Program-made: the position numbers and the translations under genes
NCBI GenBank assembly: GCA_943737045.1
Contig: CALSFV010000342.1
Span: 186,001-250,000 of the forward strand
Length of the DNA: 64,000 nt
Reading direction: 5' to 3'
Source: Parapristionchus giblindavisi
Lineage: Eukaryota > Nematoda > Chromadorea > Rhabditida > Diplogasteridae
In this document: positions 25,901 through 37,300 of the stretch, one piece after another
How the letters are laid out: each line of letters starts with the position of its first letter
Numbering within the stretch: the first letter of the stretch is position 1
The notes under the pieces: generated by a model
What the model was told of the DNA's origin: nothing
The model's database searches: none
Seen by the model: only the letters and a program-made list of their open reading frames with translations

Positions 25901-28544
25901 GGAGCAGGGGATTGATCAGGTGAGGTGTATGATCAAAGATCAAAGATCAAAGATCAAGTAGCCCATAACACGGCGGTTCAATGCAGTAGCTAACATGATT
26001 ATTTTTGACCATTCATATATCCTATTAGTAGATAGTTGAGCAATATTCCAACATTTTTTTCTGCTCGGAAAGCTCAAAGATCAAGTATCAATAGAGATCA
26101 AAGATCAAGTATCAATAGAGATCAAAGATCAAGTATAAATAGAGATCAAAGATCAAGTATAAATAGAGATCAAAGATCAAGTATCAATAGAGATCAAAGA
26201 TCAAGTATCAATAGAGATCAAAGATCAAGTATCAATAGAGATCAAAGATCAAGTATCAATTACAGACCGTCTTATCGTATGTCGCAATCTTCATCGCTTT
26301 CTTCGGCTCGCGCACTGTCATAGTGTACGTTTATGAAACCCAATAAATCTCTTTTTGTTGTGAGCTGCCGTAATCTTTCTCTCGTTCAGGGACGTTACGG
26401 ATGTGCTCAATATCGATCTACCGATGAAGCTATGGATCGCGGGTGGTCTTACCGGCGCCTATTATTGTCTCGTGTTTCTTGTCAGTATTGATTTTTCCTA
26501 CGATTATTTTCTTCTAATTATTGATTTTTTTAGGCTTTCGGCTTCGAAATCTTCCCTGAGTACGTCTTCCAGTATTTCTTGGTAAGTTTTTCAGTAAAAA
26601 CCAATCAATAATCATTTACCGTAAATCAGCTAATAATCAATGCAGGCCACAAACTGTGTTTTCCAATCGCTTTTCATGCTGACTCAGCTTTCCGCCGAAT
26701 CATTCTGGATTATGACAACGGCGTTATTTTTCTTCTGTAAGTGCCATTTGATCAGTTACTCTTTGATCTTGGTCTTTAATCTTTGATCTTTGATCTTTGA
26801 TCTTTGCAGACGCCATCTATCGTGCCTGGGTGGGAAGGGGATCAAATCCTGAACTGCAGAAGCCCATGTATGTGCAGAAGTATCCAGCATGCGAGAAGGA
26901 CATGGACGCTTACTTGGTGAGTTTGAAACTGAGCGATTCTCGCAACTAAAACCTGATTACTGTAGGCGCGCTTGCTCCAGAGTCTTCGCTTCATTGTCTA
27001 TAAAGTCATCGTACCGACGTCAGACGACGGATATATACTGGGTCAAAGTGAGAAGGTAGAGAATCTTTGTTTTCAATTCCATTGAATGAGGGTGGCGCCC
27101 GTTTCGGCAACGGATCATAAATCGGTTGGAAGATGACCTATGGCAATTAAAGTTTTATCATTGTTATCTGAAGAGGTGTACGGTATTATGCTACCGTAAC
27201 CGTCAGGAATCGTGAACTGATTTTTTTTTCATTCAATCCATGACCCGGGTTCAAGGTTGAAAAAGTCGAAAAATTCATGATGACCCGAGACCAAATACTT
27301 GTTGCGATTATATCAATAATGAGTTAACTTTTATCTTTCTGGATACCGTAACCCGAACTACCGTAATCGAACCGGGATTTGAATTGAATTTTGCTATAAT
27401 ATCGAAGCGTACGGTAGCTAGATTTCGGTAGTTCGGGTTACGGTATCTAGAAAGATAAAAGTTAACTCACTATTGATATAATTGCAACTAGTATTTGGTC
27501 TCGGGTCATCATGAATTTTTCGACTTCAGCCATTTTCAACCATGAACCCCGGGTCATGGGTCGACTGAAAAAAATCAGTTCGCGATTCCCAACGGTTACG
27601 GTAGCACAATATCGTACACTCATACTGATAACAATGATAAAACTTTTATTGCCATAGGTCATCTTCCAGCCGATTTATGATCCGTTGCTGAAACGGGCGC
27701 CCCCCTTGAATAATCGTTATGCATCGTTACATTTGCCTGACGTGCCGACGCCGTAACCTAGCTCATTTTTACAAATATTTCAATTAAATTTGTTAATAAT
27801 GAATTTTCAGGCACCCTCGTACCAGCTTGGAATACTATTCTACGGCGAGTTCATTCTCTACAGTGCTCTCGTTGGACAGTCTATGACTTCAGGTATGATA
27901 CTACCGCTTCCTAGACAGAGTATTCTTAAAGGAATACACCGACCCAATTTTACTCTACGCTCCGACAATGCTCTCTCGTAGACAAATAAAGCGAGAGATC
28001 ATTGCCAGAGAGTTTCAACTTAGCTCGTGGTGTCATTTTCTGTATTTTTGCGATCTCGAAGAGTCAACTCTCGCAATCCAACACTAAACGTTATTTTTAA
28101 AATCTATAAAATATATCCTCACCAATCAATCGATATTTTTTCCAAATCAATCAATAATAGCTTCAAAGCAATCGATAATATCAGGCATCTTTCCTGGCGT
28201 TGTCTCCGCTTGTTGCGTGCTCATTGGTGTTGTGTGCTCCGTGAACAACAATTCCCGCTTCTCCCTTCCCTACAAGTTTATCGGGTATAGCGTATCTACT
28301 ACTTACGCAGATTTACTTAAATTTTGTAATTTCTTACTTATCATTTTCTTAATTATATGAAATATCTGCGAAAAATCATCTTGAAAAGTAAGAATTTCTT
28401 AGAAAAGAACATCTCGGAAGAGAATTTTCTCTGGTATGATCTCGAAAAATCAATAATTACAGTGTGCTCTTCGGCTACTGTGGACACTTTGGAACTCTCC
28501 TCGTGCAGAATGCACTCATCTACCTATTGAAAACGGATGCCTAA
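19960..28544 (+). CDS. Multi-pass membrane protein, paralogue 2 (380 aa)
   Basis: Exons: 19960-20028, 20079-20168, 20302-20397, 20701-20754, 25821-25919, 26266-26324, 26390-26480, 26534-26581, 26646-26736, 26810-26916, 26981-27055, 27811-27892, 28185-28284, 28463-28544. The frame is open throughout, in the same phases as copy 1, and starts MPVGWCESIPFDRLRKWKR. The hydrophobic segments are in the same exons as in copy 1. Intron 4 has grown to 5.07 kb by insertion of a mariner element, itself split by a 3.45-kb fold-back, plus another fold-back. Exon 10 is longer than in the others (Tyr/Lys/Asp-rich, KYPACEKDMDAYL). At exon 11 an upstream TGTAG would add five codons in frame in this copy only. 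Family not recognised. Exons are intact, so splicing across the large intron is plausible but unproven. Confidence 0.82.
20545..20633. repeat. Fold-back A, partial (intron 3 of copy 2)
   Basis: GCTAATTTGGATCTGGCAAC is followed by GTGAGAGAGTGTGGCCATAG, then AAATTAGCGTGTGGTGTGCC. The central stem is shortened. Confidence 0.65.
20940..21418 (+). mobile_element. Mariner transposase fossil, 5' part
   Basis: The frame reads PKPRCMRKMACSVFG, then after a frameshift YQWELLPEGQAINATYYASQ. Further on come LQNYSMRPNMAKAVKKV and, after another break, HPTYTPDHAPSHYWL and KHFKTRAEVES. This is the order of the C-terminal half of mariner-family transposases (WELL-PEG, the N-ARPH-like position, S-PDLAPSDY-like). 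It ends in HLPTLWQKAIHNDGD, where the fold-back at 21419 interrupts it. Several frameshifts and a damaged catalytic region make it inactive. The N-terminal half is missing. Confidence 0.88.
21890..22235 (-). mobile_element. SINE-3 copy, reversed, in fold-back loop
   Basis: On the minus strand: GCGAATGTTTATGCAATC, AAATGATATGGAAAAATTTC, a tRNA-like part with TTGTAGTGGCAAACC and TCGCGGGTTCTATATC, then CGTGCCTTTGCCTGAACTTC. It aligns in order with 31840-32185 (minus). Confidence 0.65.
22774..24428. mobile_element. Long fold-back, Tc1/mariner-type ends, copy a
   Basis: CAGTAGCGCCGGAAAGTC at the left and its mirror at the right are flanked by TA on both sides. Arms of about 640 bp (left starting at 22774, right ending at 24428) enclose a roughly 370-bp centre containing GATCAAA repeats. 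The TA target and CAGTAG-type ends suit a non-autonomous Tc1/mariner element. Open frames in the arms mirror each other and look spurious. Confidence 0.85.
24869..24965 (+). mobile_element. Mariner transposase fossil, 3' end
   Basis: After the duplicated GATGGCGAC the sequence continues TACTACGATTCACACG, i.e. GDYYDSHAHS. This completes the C-terminal motif begun at 21418 (WQKAIHNDGD). It is followed by AT-rich DNA up to 25249 with no gene. Confidence 0.75.
25250..25740. mobile_element. Fold-back element, TATCGTACATCG termini
   Basis: Arms of about 230 bp (TATCGTACATCGAAAAATC at both ends, inverted) surround a 33-bp centre with CCCGGTTCCGGTTCTG. Each arm contains the small hairpin GAACCATTCTGAATGGTTC. 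Confidence 0.9.
26068..26262 (+). repeat. 24-bp minisatellite at end of intron 5, copy 2
   Basis: Eight tandem units of a 24-mer beginning ATCAAAGATCAAGTATCAAT end directly before the acceptor of exon 6. The unit is an elaboration of the GATCAAA heptamer found at the same place in the paralogues. It is open in one frame as an 8-residue repeat, which I regard as accidental. Confidence 0.92.
27082..27712. mobile_element. Fold-back element in intron 11 of copy 2
   Basis: GGCGCCCGTTTCGGCAACGG pairs with CCGTTGCTGAAACGGGCGCC. The arms run through ATGACCTATGGCAATTAAAG and TACCGTAACC segments to a centre near 27395. A diverged end-like sequence (TTTCGGCAACGGGGCATAAC) is also at about 4826. Confidence 0.88.
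27928..28036. repeat. Fold-back A copy in intron 12 of copy 2
   Basis: CTTAAAGGAATACACCGACC, TTTACTCTACGCTCCGACAA, stem with CTCTCGTAGACAAATAAAGC, and GAGTTTCAACTTAGCTCGTG form a diverged hairpin. A related remnant is at 42776-42850 in intron 12 of copy 3. Confidence 0.7.
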
Positions 28545-28619
28545 TCGATATTCTAATCGATTATCGATCGATTGAAACCATCTACTTCATTATGTACCAG
28601 GCAATAACTGTATTAATCT

Positions 28620-28940
28620 TCATTGTTTTTTTAAATCCTTCCTCATTGTCTAAATGTTTTTGATGTAGCGAAAATCACGTAATCTTTAAAGGCACACCCC
28701 GAGCTAACCTGAAACTCTCAGCACTGGCTATGCTCACTGGCTTTCTCGTCTACGATTCGGTGTTGCCAGAGCTTAGAGTAGAATTAGGTCGGGATGCGCC
28801 TTTGAATTTACGCGACTTGCGCGTTGTATTATGTTCTGTTATGTTATTAAAGTTATGTTGATCAAATTCTTCATGTGAATAAATTGACAATTTATCTTTG
28901 AAGATCCTGGCACATTAAATACATAGAACAGTTTTCAAAG
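28620..28940 (+). repeat. 3'-flank block of copy 2 unit with fold-back A
   Basis: TTTTGATGTAGCGAAAATCA leads into a full fold-back A copy (28686-28807), then GTGAATAAATTGACAATTT and a block like those at 17505, 43720 and 57540. The conserved order shows it was duplicated with the gene. Confidence 0.7.
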
Positions 28941-29246
28941 TGCCTTTCACTTGACTTGTTGCCAAAAACGTTGAATTTTTTTGCTATTGCAGTAACTTAT
29001 AACGCCGTGTTTCTTCCTAGTTGTTATACACAAAACGCAAGACCTGTGGAATGTTTTTAACACTTTGAGTTATATTTAAATCTTTGAAGGTTATTGTTTC
29101 AGATTTCGTTTCATTTTGCACTTTTTTTCTCTGTGTGCATATTACCACATAGAAAAAGAGATAGTATGTATAGTATAGTATGATGACCAGAGCGGAGAGC
29201 CCCTTTGAATTGCGATCAGCAATGGATCGTTATGATGACGATTATT

Positions 29247-29373
29247 TAAAGGCACATCACCTAGCTAATTTGAAAGCCTCCGCTCTGGCCACACTCTCTC
29301 GCTTTCTTTGTCTGCGAGCGACAATTGCCAATGCGAAGAGCGAAATTAGCTTGGGGTGTGGCTTTAATCAGGT
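29247..29373. mobile_element. Fold-back A, full-length copy
   Basis: AAAGGCACATCACCTAGCTAATTTGAAA-like left arm and AGCGAAATTAGCTTGGGGTG at the right; stem CACACTCTCTCGCTTTCTTT. It lies in the spacer between copies 2 and 3. Confidence 0.85.
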
Positions 29374-29639
29374 AAGTGCTCTTTGCTCTTTGGTCTCTAA
29401 CGTAATCCTGGCTTTCAGATTTTTGAAGATTTAAATTCAATAATATTGGATTTATATAAGATTTATATATTATTAGGTGGATGCATAAGTTTCTTTACAA
29501 CGCTTTAGCATCATATTTCTCTTGTTCTTCATCGCTAGGGCCTCTCGAAGCTCGAAGCTCTTTCCCCTGCCTAGTGTTCTATTCTCGTCAGTCCATGTAG
29601 AAAATGTCTCCTGTTTTCGTCCACTCTCTTCTGCTACTT

Positions 29640-29900
29640 CAGGTCTCCCTCTCCGCTATATGACCCTGTCCACCCCTGGGGTTAGGGCAAGATTTGCGCA
29701 ACCTCTCTTTATCGACCTCTCTGCCACCCTCTCTCTCTGTCTCTTTCTCGACCTCTCTCTCTCTCACACACACACTCTCCCTCTCCCCCTCTGTGTAATC
29801 ATCTGGCCCTTCTCGCTCCATCAGATACATTCCTTATTCCTTCTTCTACTTAATCCCTCTCCACTCAGTCCCGTCCCAAGTCCCTGTTACTTATAACTTA
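29640..29900 (+). repeat. CT-rich block upstream of gene copy 3
   Basis: GGTTAGGGCAAGATTTGCGC, CT repeats, then CACTCAGTCCCGTCCCAAGT and CCCTGTTACTTATAACTTAG: a unit block shared with the other copies. Confidence 0.8.
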
Positions 29901-29944
29901 GGTGATCTTAACCCTAAGTCACTTAACACTCTAATTATACCGAA

Positions 29945-30150
29945 TTTGCTGCTAAGAGTACCAAATAATCGAATGACTTAATAGGACTAAAACATTTGTT
30001 ATTATTACAGCAGGAATAAAAAAATGCAGATAAAGTAGATTAGCCCTTCTGGACTTGGTTTTGAATTATCACATGCCTAGCAGTGATCTCCAGCAGGAAT
30101 TTGCGTGCATTGAGTAACTGGATTTACCTTTGAAGCACAGAAACACCATC
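29945..30150 (+). repeat. SINE-2-related tail (unit copy)
   Basis: Paralogous to 6290-6475: AGTAGATTAGCCCTTCTGGA, then ATCACATGCCTAGCAGTGAT, as in SINE-2. Confidence 0.55.
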
Positions 30151-30489
30151 AAGCACAATTATTATTATTTAAAAAGTTCGCATCTGGATGTTCCTTTACC
30201 TTTAAGGCCCTAACGCGTGGGTCTGCATACGATTGATTGTTTTCTCTATTACTCCTTCTTCTTCTAACTCTCTCTTCTCCTCTTCGTTTCGTTTCTTTTC
30301 TTTGGATATCACCTCATTCATAATATAATAGTAACCTGGGATTGTAATCCAGGAGCATAAGCCTATTGCGAAATTAAGAATGCTGACATTTTTCCTACCA
30401 CGAAAACTAACAATTATATGTGGTAGGTTGGGACCGCAACGTGACGAACTGACGCGTTGCGGCTACACACAATACGATCACGCGATGCG
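30151..30489 (+). other. Unit flank, no gene
   Basis: Shares ATCCAGGAGCATAAGCCTAT and TGACGCGTTGCGGCTACACA with 9590-9720 and, for the second word, 46730-46750. No coding signal. Confidence 0.65.
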
Positions 30490-30660
30490 AAACATGATAT
30501 CCTGGCTTAGTGGCTAGAACTTTTGTCTGGCGATCCCAGCCTCGTAGGTTCGAATCCAGCCCGGTGCAAATCAACGTTGCTGATTTTTCTTATAATTAGT
30601 GCGGGAGGCTTCACGTTTGATGCGGGGCCCATGGGGATTTACCTCCAATGAACCACCGTG
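30490..30660 (+). mobile_element. SINE-1 copy
   Basis: CCTGGCTTAGTGGCTAGAAC (A box) and GTAGGTTCGAATCCAGCCC (B box), then GTGCAAATCAACGTTGCTGA and the GGCTTCACG body. It sits in the same unit position as 9738 and 46788, so the insertion predates those duplications. Confidence 0.88.
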
Positions 30661-31029
30661 CCATTTCGTCATCCACTGTTCATTCCATGCAGCCTCGTCC
30701 ACTGCTCCTTGCTCACGCTCCATGTGCAATCAAGATAATCTACGAGTGGGACCACTGATCAAGTATGGAGATCCTCCCCCACCACCCCCCCCCACCCCGA
30801 GTCACCTTTCACTTATTTCTTTCTTCTAGACAGCGAAGTCATTATCATCACCTATTTATTTTTGTTCATATTCATTTTCATGTGTCGTTGCATGCGTGTG
30901 CATGTAGATAAAATATAAATATTTTCTCTCTTATGCTCTCTCACTCACCTGGGAACGCAGCCTTACAAACTTGTTTACCTATCAGGCAATATGCCGGCCA
31001 TAAAATATCTTAAAACTTTAAGGAAGTAT
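30661..31029. other. Unassigned spacer with poly-C tract
   Basis: Contains a C-rich run (30773-30797) followed by AT-rich DNA. No open frame with splice context or repeat relationship was recognised. Confidence 0.5.
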
Positions 31030-31125
31030 AAAGGCACAGCTAAATTTACTCTCCGCATTGGAAATACTCTCTCGCAGACAAATAATGCGAGAGAGTGTGG
31101 CCAGAGCGGAGTGATTCAAATTAGC
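31030..31125. repeat. Fold-back A upstream of copy 3
   Basis: AAAGGCACAGCTAAATTTAC, CTCCGCATTGGAAATACTCT, GCGAGAGAGTGTGGCCAGAG, TTCAAATTAGCGCC. It is in the equivalent place to 10671-10766 and 47226-47346 before copies 1 and 4. Confidence 0.8.
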
Positions 31126-31316
31126 GCCTTCATAGTGCCTTCATACGCATTTACACCTTTGATTTCCGAAAGCAATCGATCTCTATCCGTAACCATCTTC
31201 CATTGCTCTGCTCGTGAACGTAAAATCACTACATTGTCGTTTGATCTTTGGATCAATGATCTTTGATCTTTGATCTCTACCATCATCATTCCAGAGTCTC
31301 CCACTCTTGAGCAGCC

Positions 31317-34300
31317 ATGCCGGTTGGCTGGTGTGAGTCAATTCCGTTCGAGCGTATGCGCAAATGGAAACGTAATGTGTCCAAGGTTCGATTGATCTTT
31401 GATCTTTGATCTTATTTTCGTCTTCCCAAAAGTTTGCTGCGTTCACGAACAAGAGCTATAAACAAGTGCGAAACAGTGAATCTCGCCCAACTAATAACTA
31501 ATTAAATTTATAATATACAAATCTTGTTAGTACAATTTCATGCTCGGTTTCGCATATTTTCTTCAATAAAGGTTGTACATCGTAGATTTTTGTTTCAAAG
31601 ATCTTTGCAATAGAAACTTCTCAATCGTGAAGCTTATCTTTGATCTTATCAAATGAAAATGATCAATATATAAATTTGATCTTTGATCTTTGATCTTTGT
31701 TCCAGGCCACTCCATATCTCTGGCCGGTCATCACCACGATGTTGGTGACGCAGATAATCTGGATCGGAGTCTATCAATGTAGGGATAATCGCAATGTAAG
31801 TTTGAAGATATATTTAAAAAAAAAGGCTTACATAAGCTTAAAGGTGGTGTCCGGGGAATATTTTCGTGAACAAACTGTGAAGACAGAAAGATAGCAAAAG
31901 TTATTCTGCATACCTTACATAAATTAGTTTATGCTAATTTAGCTTATTGATCGCTAGAATCGTGAATGAATCATGCTTGATGTACAGGCACAGGCGCGAA
32001 ATTTTGAAAATAAGAAAGTTCGGCAATAGGGTTCGAACCCGCGACGTTGCGCTTACTAGACAGCGCCTTTACCACTACACCAAGGGATGCACGAATGGAA
32101 GTTCTAATTTCTTGCATATCATTTAGCCCTTGAATAGCCGATATGTTATGTATTTGCATAGACATTCGAGGGCCTCCATCTTTAAAGACACAACCAAAGC
32201 TAATTTTACTCTCCGCATTGGCAATACTCTCTCGTAGACAAAGAAAGTGAGAGAGTGTGACCAGAGCGGAGAGTTTCAAATTATCTTGGGGTGTCGCTTT
32301 AAAAGCCCGAGCCTATTTGAAACTCTCCGTTCTGGCCATGCTCTCGCAATGTGGAGAGTAAAATCGCTTGGGGCGTGCATAAACAAGTGTTTGAAATCCG
32401 GATGACAGGAAAGAAGCGAAAGCTCCTTTTGCAGGCCGTTTTGTTGTTTTGTTTTTCACATTAACTTCGAATCGGCATTTTTACTCGCTAACTATGCGAG
32501 CAATCGCGGAGAATGACGATCTACTTCTTTCAGTCATTCCATACAATCGGCTGCAATTATTGATTTCATTGACTTATTGATTTTACATTTGGGTCTAACA
32601 ATAAGATCTTGTTCCTATGTAGCGTTTAGAACCCTTATAATATGGTGCTAAACTTGTACTACTTAATGATCTTTGATCTCTAATTATGGATTGATTGTAG
32701 ATCGTGCGATTAACCCGGTATATGTTAGGAGAAGAATCCCTAGCAAGAAGACGGAACGACAGCAACTCCCTTGCGACCCTGTATAAGGCTGATAAGGTAA
32801 GAAAGTAATGAAAAGCAATGAAAAATTGCAAAACAAAAGAAAATCAGAGAAAACCGCCTTCGTTTTATGCACTCTCTCGCATCCTTTAGACATTTTCTTT
32901 TAAAAGCACGAATTTCCGAATTTGAAAAAAATATAGAAAAATGCAAACGGGTTTCGAATCTTTTATGCGGTGTTGCATTTTTCAAAACGTGCGCACGCCG
33001 TAACGACGGAGATGCGGCGGAGGGGGTTACGGCGTGCTCCCGTTTTGAAAATGTAACCCCATCTTAGAGAACAGAATGCCACATCGTTGGTCCCCAGTTC
33101 TTTATGATAATACTACTTACTAATTTACTTAGTAAATCCGTCTTCGTCGGCCAATGCAGCGCGGATCATATCTGATTCTATCGCGGGCGCTTTGATTCTA
33201 TCGCGAACGCTCGTAGTCCAGTGTTGATAGGGTTCGCGTTTGGATGTCGATTTGGTCGATGCTAACGTGAACCCTATCAACGATATAATATGATAATAGC
33301 CGCGGCCTAAATTTCCTGGCTCCCATTCGTTGACAACAATTTCCTCAGTCACAATCACCCACAGTTTTTTTAACAGTAATACACTTTATCAAGATTAACT
33401 AAGCAGTGTTTCCACTGAATCTGAAGTGTCATAAACGGGGATCTTCTTTCTTTAAAATATTCTTCTTTCATCTCCTTATGGTCCGCTATTGCGGCACTTG
33501 TTCAGTATCCAAGCCGCTACTCTTTAACCTTTTTGAATAGCGAGTGGTGAGAGAATCCAGAAATATAATAATTTAGAAATGAAGAAACCCACGAAGATCT
33601 CGTTCAAACTTCGTCCATAGTGGCTTTTATTGTAGCAGTACCATCCCTGACTTGCCAAGTGTCTTCTGGGAAGGGATCCTTTTGCGATGTAGATCCTGAT
33701 TCGGTGAGAGAAGAAGAGACGAACCGCTCACAACCGTGACGAACGCAAAGAATGATCACCCACAAATAAATCGATAAATCAATAAATCAATTTCAGGAGT
33801 TCGACGATCCCAACCCGAAGACGCTCAGAGACGTTATTATTGAATCATTGGTGATCGTTCATATTTATTCATTCATTCCTTTTCAACCCATATAACCGCC
33901 TAGAGCCTCTGGAGAATCGATACCATATCAATAGACCCAGAGACTGAAGGACTGATTAGTCTACTCTGGAAATTTCTCCCCGCGGGGCACCCTGTCTTTA
34001 TTTACCCCGCGGGACACCCTGTTAATCAATCCACTGGGCACCCCGTCGATCACTGTCCCCATCCAGCCTGTGAAACCAGTATAGGTATCGATGAATGGTG
34101 GCTAACCGTTTGCCGGCAAACATGACGTCACAACCATATGCCCGGAGGGGTTTGCCAAAATCCCCCACCCCGGTTGTGACGTAATTTTTGTCGGCAAACG
34201 GTTTACAATCGTTCTTGGATGCAATATTTCCCTTACATATGAGTGAAGAATTTCGTAAAAAAATTGAATTAAGATTGAGTAAATTGAATAAAAAATAATA

Positions 34301-37300
34301 AAAAATAAATTGAATTAAATTAAATTATATAAACAAAAATATAATTAAATTAAATTAAATGATTGCAGATTCTCGTCCCAATTGCTGTGTTTTTCGCCGC
34401 TACTGCTTTCGCGGTGGTCAGTATCCTTTTCAAGTGCAAGAAAACAGTACCGCAAGGGGAGCAAGTGAGGAATTATCAGGTGGGGTTTATGATCAAAGCT
34501 CAAAGATCAATGCTTCAAGCGATATTGGCAACAAAATTATGTTGAAACACTCAGAGTAAATTTCACTCTCCGTTCTGGCAACACTCTCGTAGACAAAGAA
34601 AGCGAGAGAGTATTGCTAGAGCGGAGAGTTTCAAATTAATTTTTTTTCTATTACTTAATTTTTCCAACATTTCACGATGACATAATTGATATTTAAGAAC
34701 TTATAGTTCACATTCAAAAAAGTTCTCATCGTTATTGACAAATCGTATTGTCCAAAAATGAAATAATCTTGACAATAGTTGTTGTAGTGTGGCTTTAAAT
34801 TAGTATTTGTGTACGAACAATCAACGTTAATTGTGTGAAATTTCAAAATTTTCCGTACTATCATTTTTGACTATTCATACATCCTATTAGTAGTTGAGCA
34901 ATATTCAAGCATTTTTTCTGCTATCAAAGATCAAAGATCAAGGACCAATTTCAGATCTTCGAAAGGATTCTCGCAATCTTTATCATGTTAACATGCTCGC
35001 GCACTGTCATAATGTAAGTTGAAATCCAATACAGCTTTGCAATTATCCGCTCTGGCCGCATGCTCTCGCTTTGTGTGTCTGGGAGAGGGTGTGTGCCATA
35101 GGGGGGGGGGGGGTTATACTAGCATTATCGGAAATTCGATTGGCTGCACAAAAAGCAGAGATTTTTCACAACTTTATCAAGTAGAGAACCATTGGGGTGC
35201 GAATAGTTGCCACCAAACGACTGATAAGTCTTTGGAAACAGAGATATTCCCTGTTTAAGGGACACCCCAATCAAGCTAAAGGCATTTTCTTGTAAGTGTC
35301 CTAAGAGAGATCTCATACCACCCCATACTACTCCGTCTGTGATCTCATACCACCCCATACTACACCTATGCACAATTTGGGCCCGATCGGTTCCTATCAC
35401 TTTTTGGCCAAGTGCCAAGAGAATGTCACTTGAGCCAGATAGTTTCTCCTAATATACACGTATAAACACTATTAAGATTTTGGTAATAATAATACTTTGG
35501 AATACCTTTTCTGCATCCCTACGATTCTGGACTACTGTAATTACCAATCGGGTGGTTTGTTCCGTGCTACCGTAATCGAGTTACCGTGATCTTTCTCTCG
35601 TTCAGGAACGCGACGGATCTGCTCAATATCGATCTGTACTGGAAGGAATGGATCGCGGATGTCTGTACCGTTGTTTATTATTGGGGCGCGACTATGGTGA
35701 GCATTGACTTTTCCATACGATTATCGATTCTCGTTCAATTATTGATTTTTGGTGTACGAATTAATTGCAGGCTATCTGCACGGATATATTCCCTGAACAC
35801 GTGTTCCAGTATTTCTTGGTAGGTTTTCCAGTATTATGAGAAAGATGTTTATCGATTGATCGATTAATTCTACCGTATCCATTTATTATACCCGCCGTAA
35901 CACATCAGCAGTTAAATTATGCTCATTGCACTCCAACCATTCTTGTGTGCGAACAATGCGAGACGAGCGAACCCAACAAATTTATACTGTTGTGCACGTC
36001 AGCCTTTTCTAAAGGCTCCGAGCGGCATACCCCCGTGCTACGCCATACGCCTGGGGGTGCTCTGAAAGAATAAATAGTTAAAAAATTATATTTATAGTAG
36101 CGATCGTTCAGCTGGTTTGGAGACTACAATATGCCATAGAAACCAAAATTTTTGGTTAAGTCTGAATAGTTTTTCCAAAATTCGTACTTTTGAATTTTGA
36201 AAATTTAAATATTCCCGCGCAAGGAACCATACAAACAGCAACACGCGGTAAATTCAAATTGAGCGGGAATTCTATTTTTTTTAAAATATATTTTTCAATT
36301 ATTACACCTTTTTTTATAATGGTGTAATAATTTTGATAATTTTGCCAAAAAATTATTCAAACCAACCGAAAATTTTGGTTACTATGACATATTGTAGCCT
36401 CCCATACAGTCGAGCGATCGCTACTATAAACATAATTTTCAACTCTTTCTTCATTGAGAAAAATCCCATGCGTGGTAGGGCGTGGCGCGTCGCTATGCCT
36501 CGTGTATGACAGTTTATCACTTTATCAAGATTGACTACCAAGATTAACTTGTAAGCAGTTTCCACTGAATCTGAAGTGTCATAAAAACTCTTTACAATTA
36601 CCGCAAATATACCAATCAATAAACCCGTGTTGCCATATGTTATCAGTTTCCCGTGACATAGCATAATCAAAACCAATCAATAATCATTCACCGTAAATGA
36701 ACCAATCAATAATTAATCAATCAATTTTATCATTTCAAGCAATAGCTGCTAGATGAGGATGAGGCGAAAAATGCCATTGCGCCAGTTGCCGATTGCTCGG
36801 ATACTCTCCCCAGCGTACTCTAGGCTAGATTCCGGACGGCGGATTCCGGTTGTAAGGCGTCCATACTGTAGTGGCGCGGCTCCACTGCTCCATATCCATG
36901 CTCCTGACTTTGAGGGCCCAGCGCGCTTTCCGTTTTAACGCTTTTCTGTTCGCTTCTCGGTACGCGCTCATTTCGATCCAGCGATCCATTAGCGTTACTC
37001 CCATAATCTTTCGCTCCATCTTCATCTGTGTGATGATCCTTGTCGCACGATCTGAGCGCCCATACCACATACACATTCAATCAATAACCATTCACCGTAA
37101 ATGAAATGATTATCAATGCAGGCCGCAAACAGCGTTTTCCAGTCGATTTTATTTCTGACTGCTCTTCCCGCAGGATCATTCTGGACAATTACAACGGCGA
37201 TCTTTTTCTTCTGTAAGTGACCTTTGATCATTTGATCGTTTAATCTTTGATCTTTGGTCTTTGATCTTTGATCTTTGCAGACCGCCTCACCCGCTGCATC

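Noticed and set aside
26036..26323. Protein with INRDQRSS repeats
   Set aside because: This is the 24-bp intronic minisatellite read through the acceptor into exon 6 in a frame other than the gene's.
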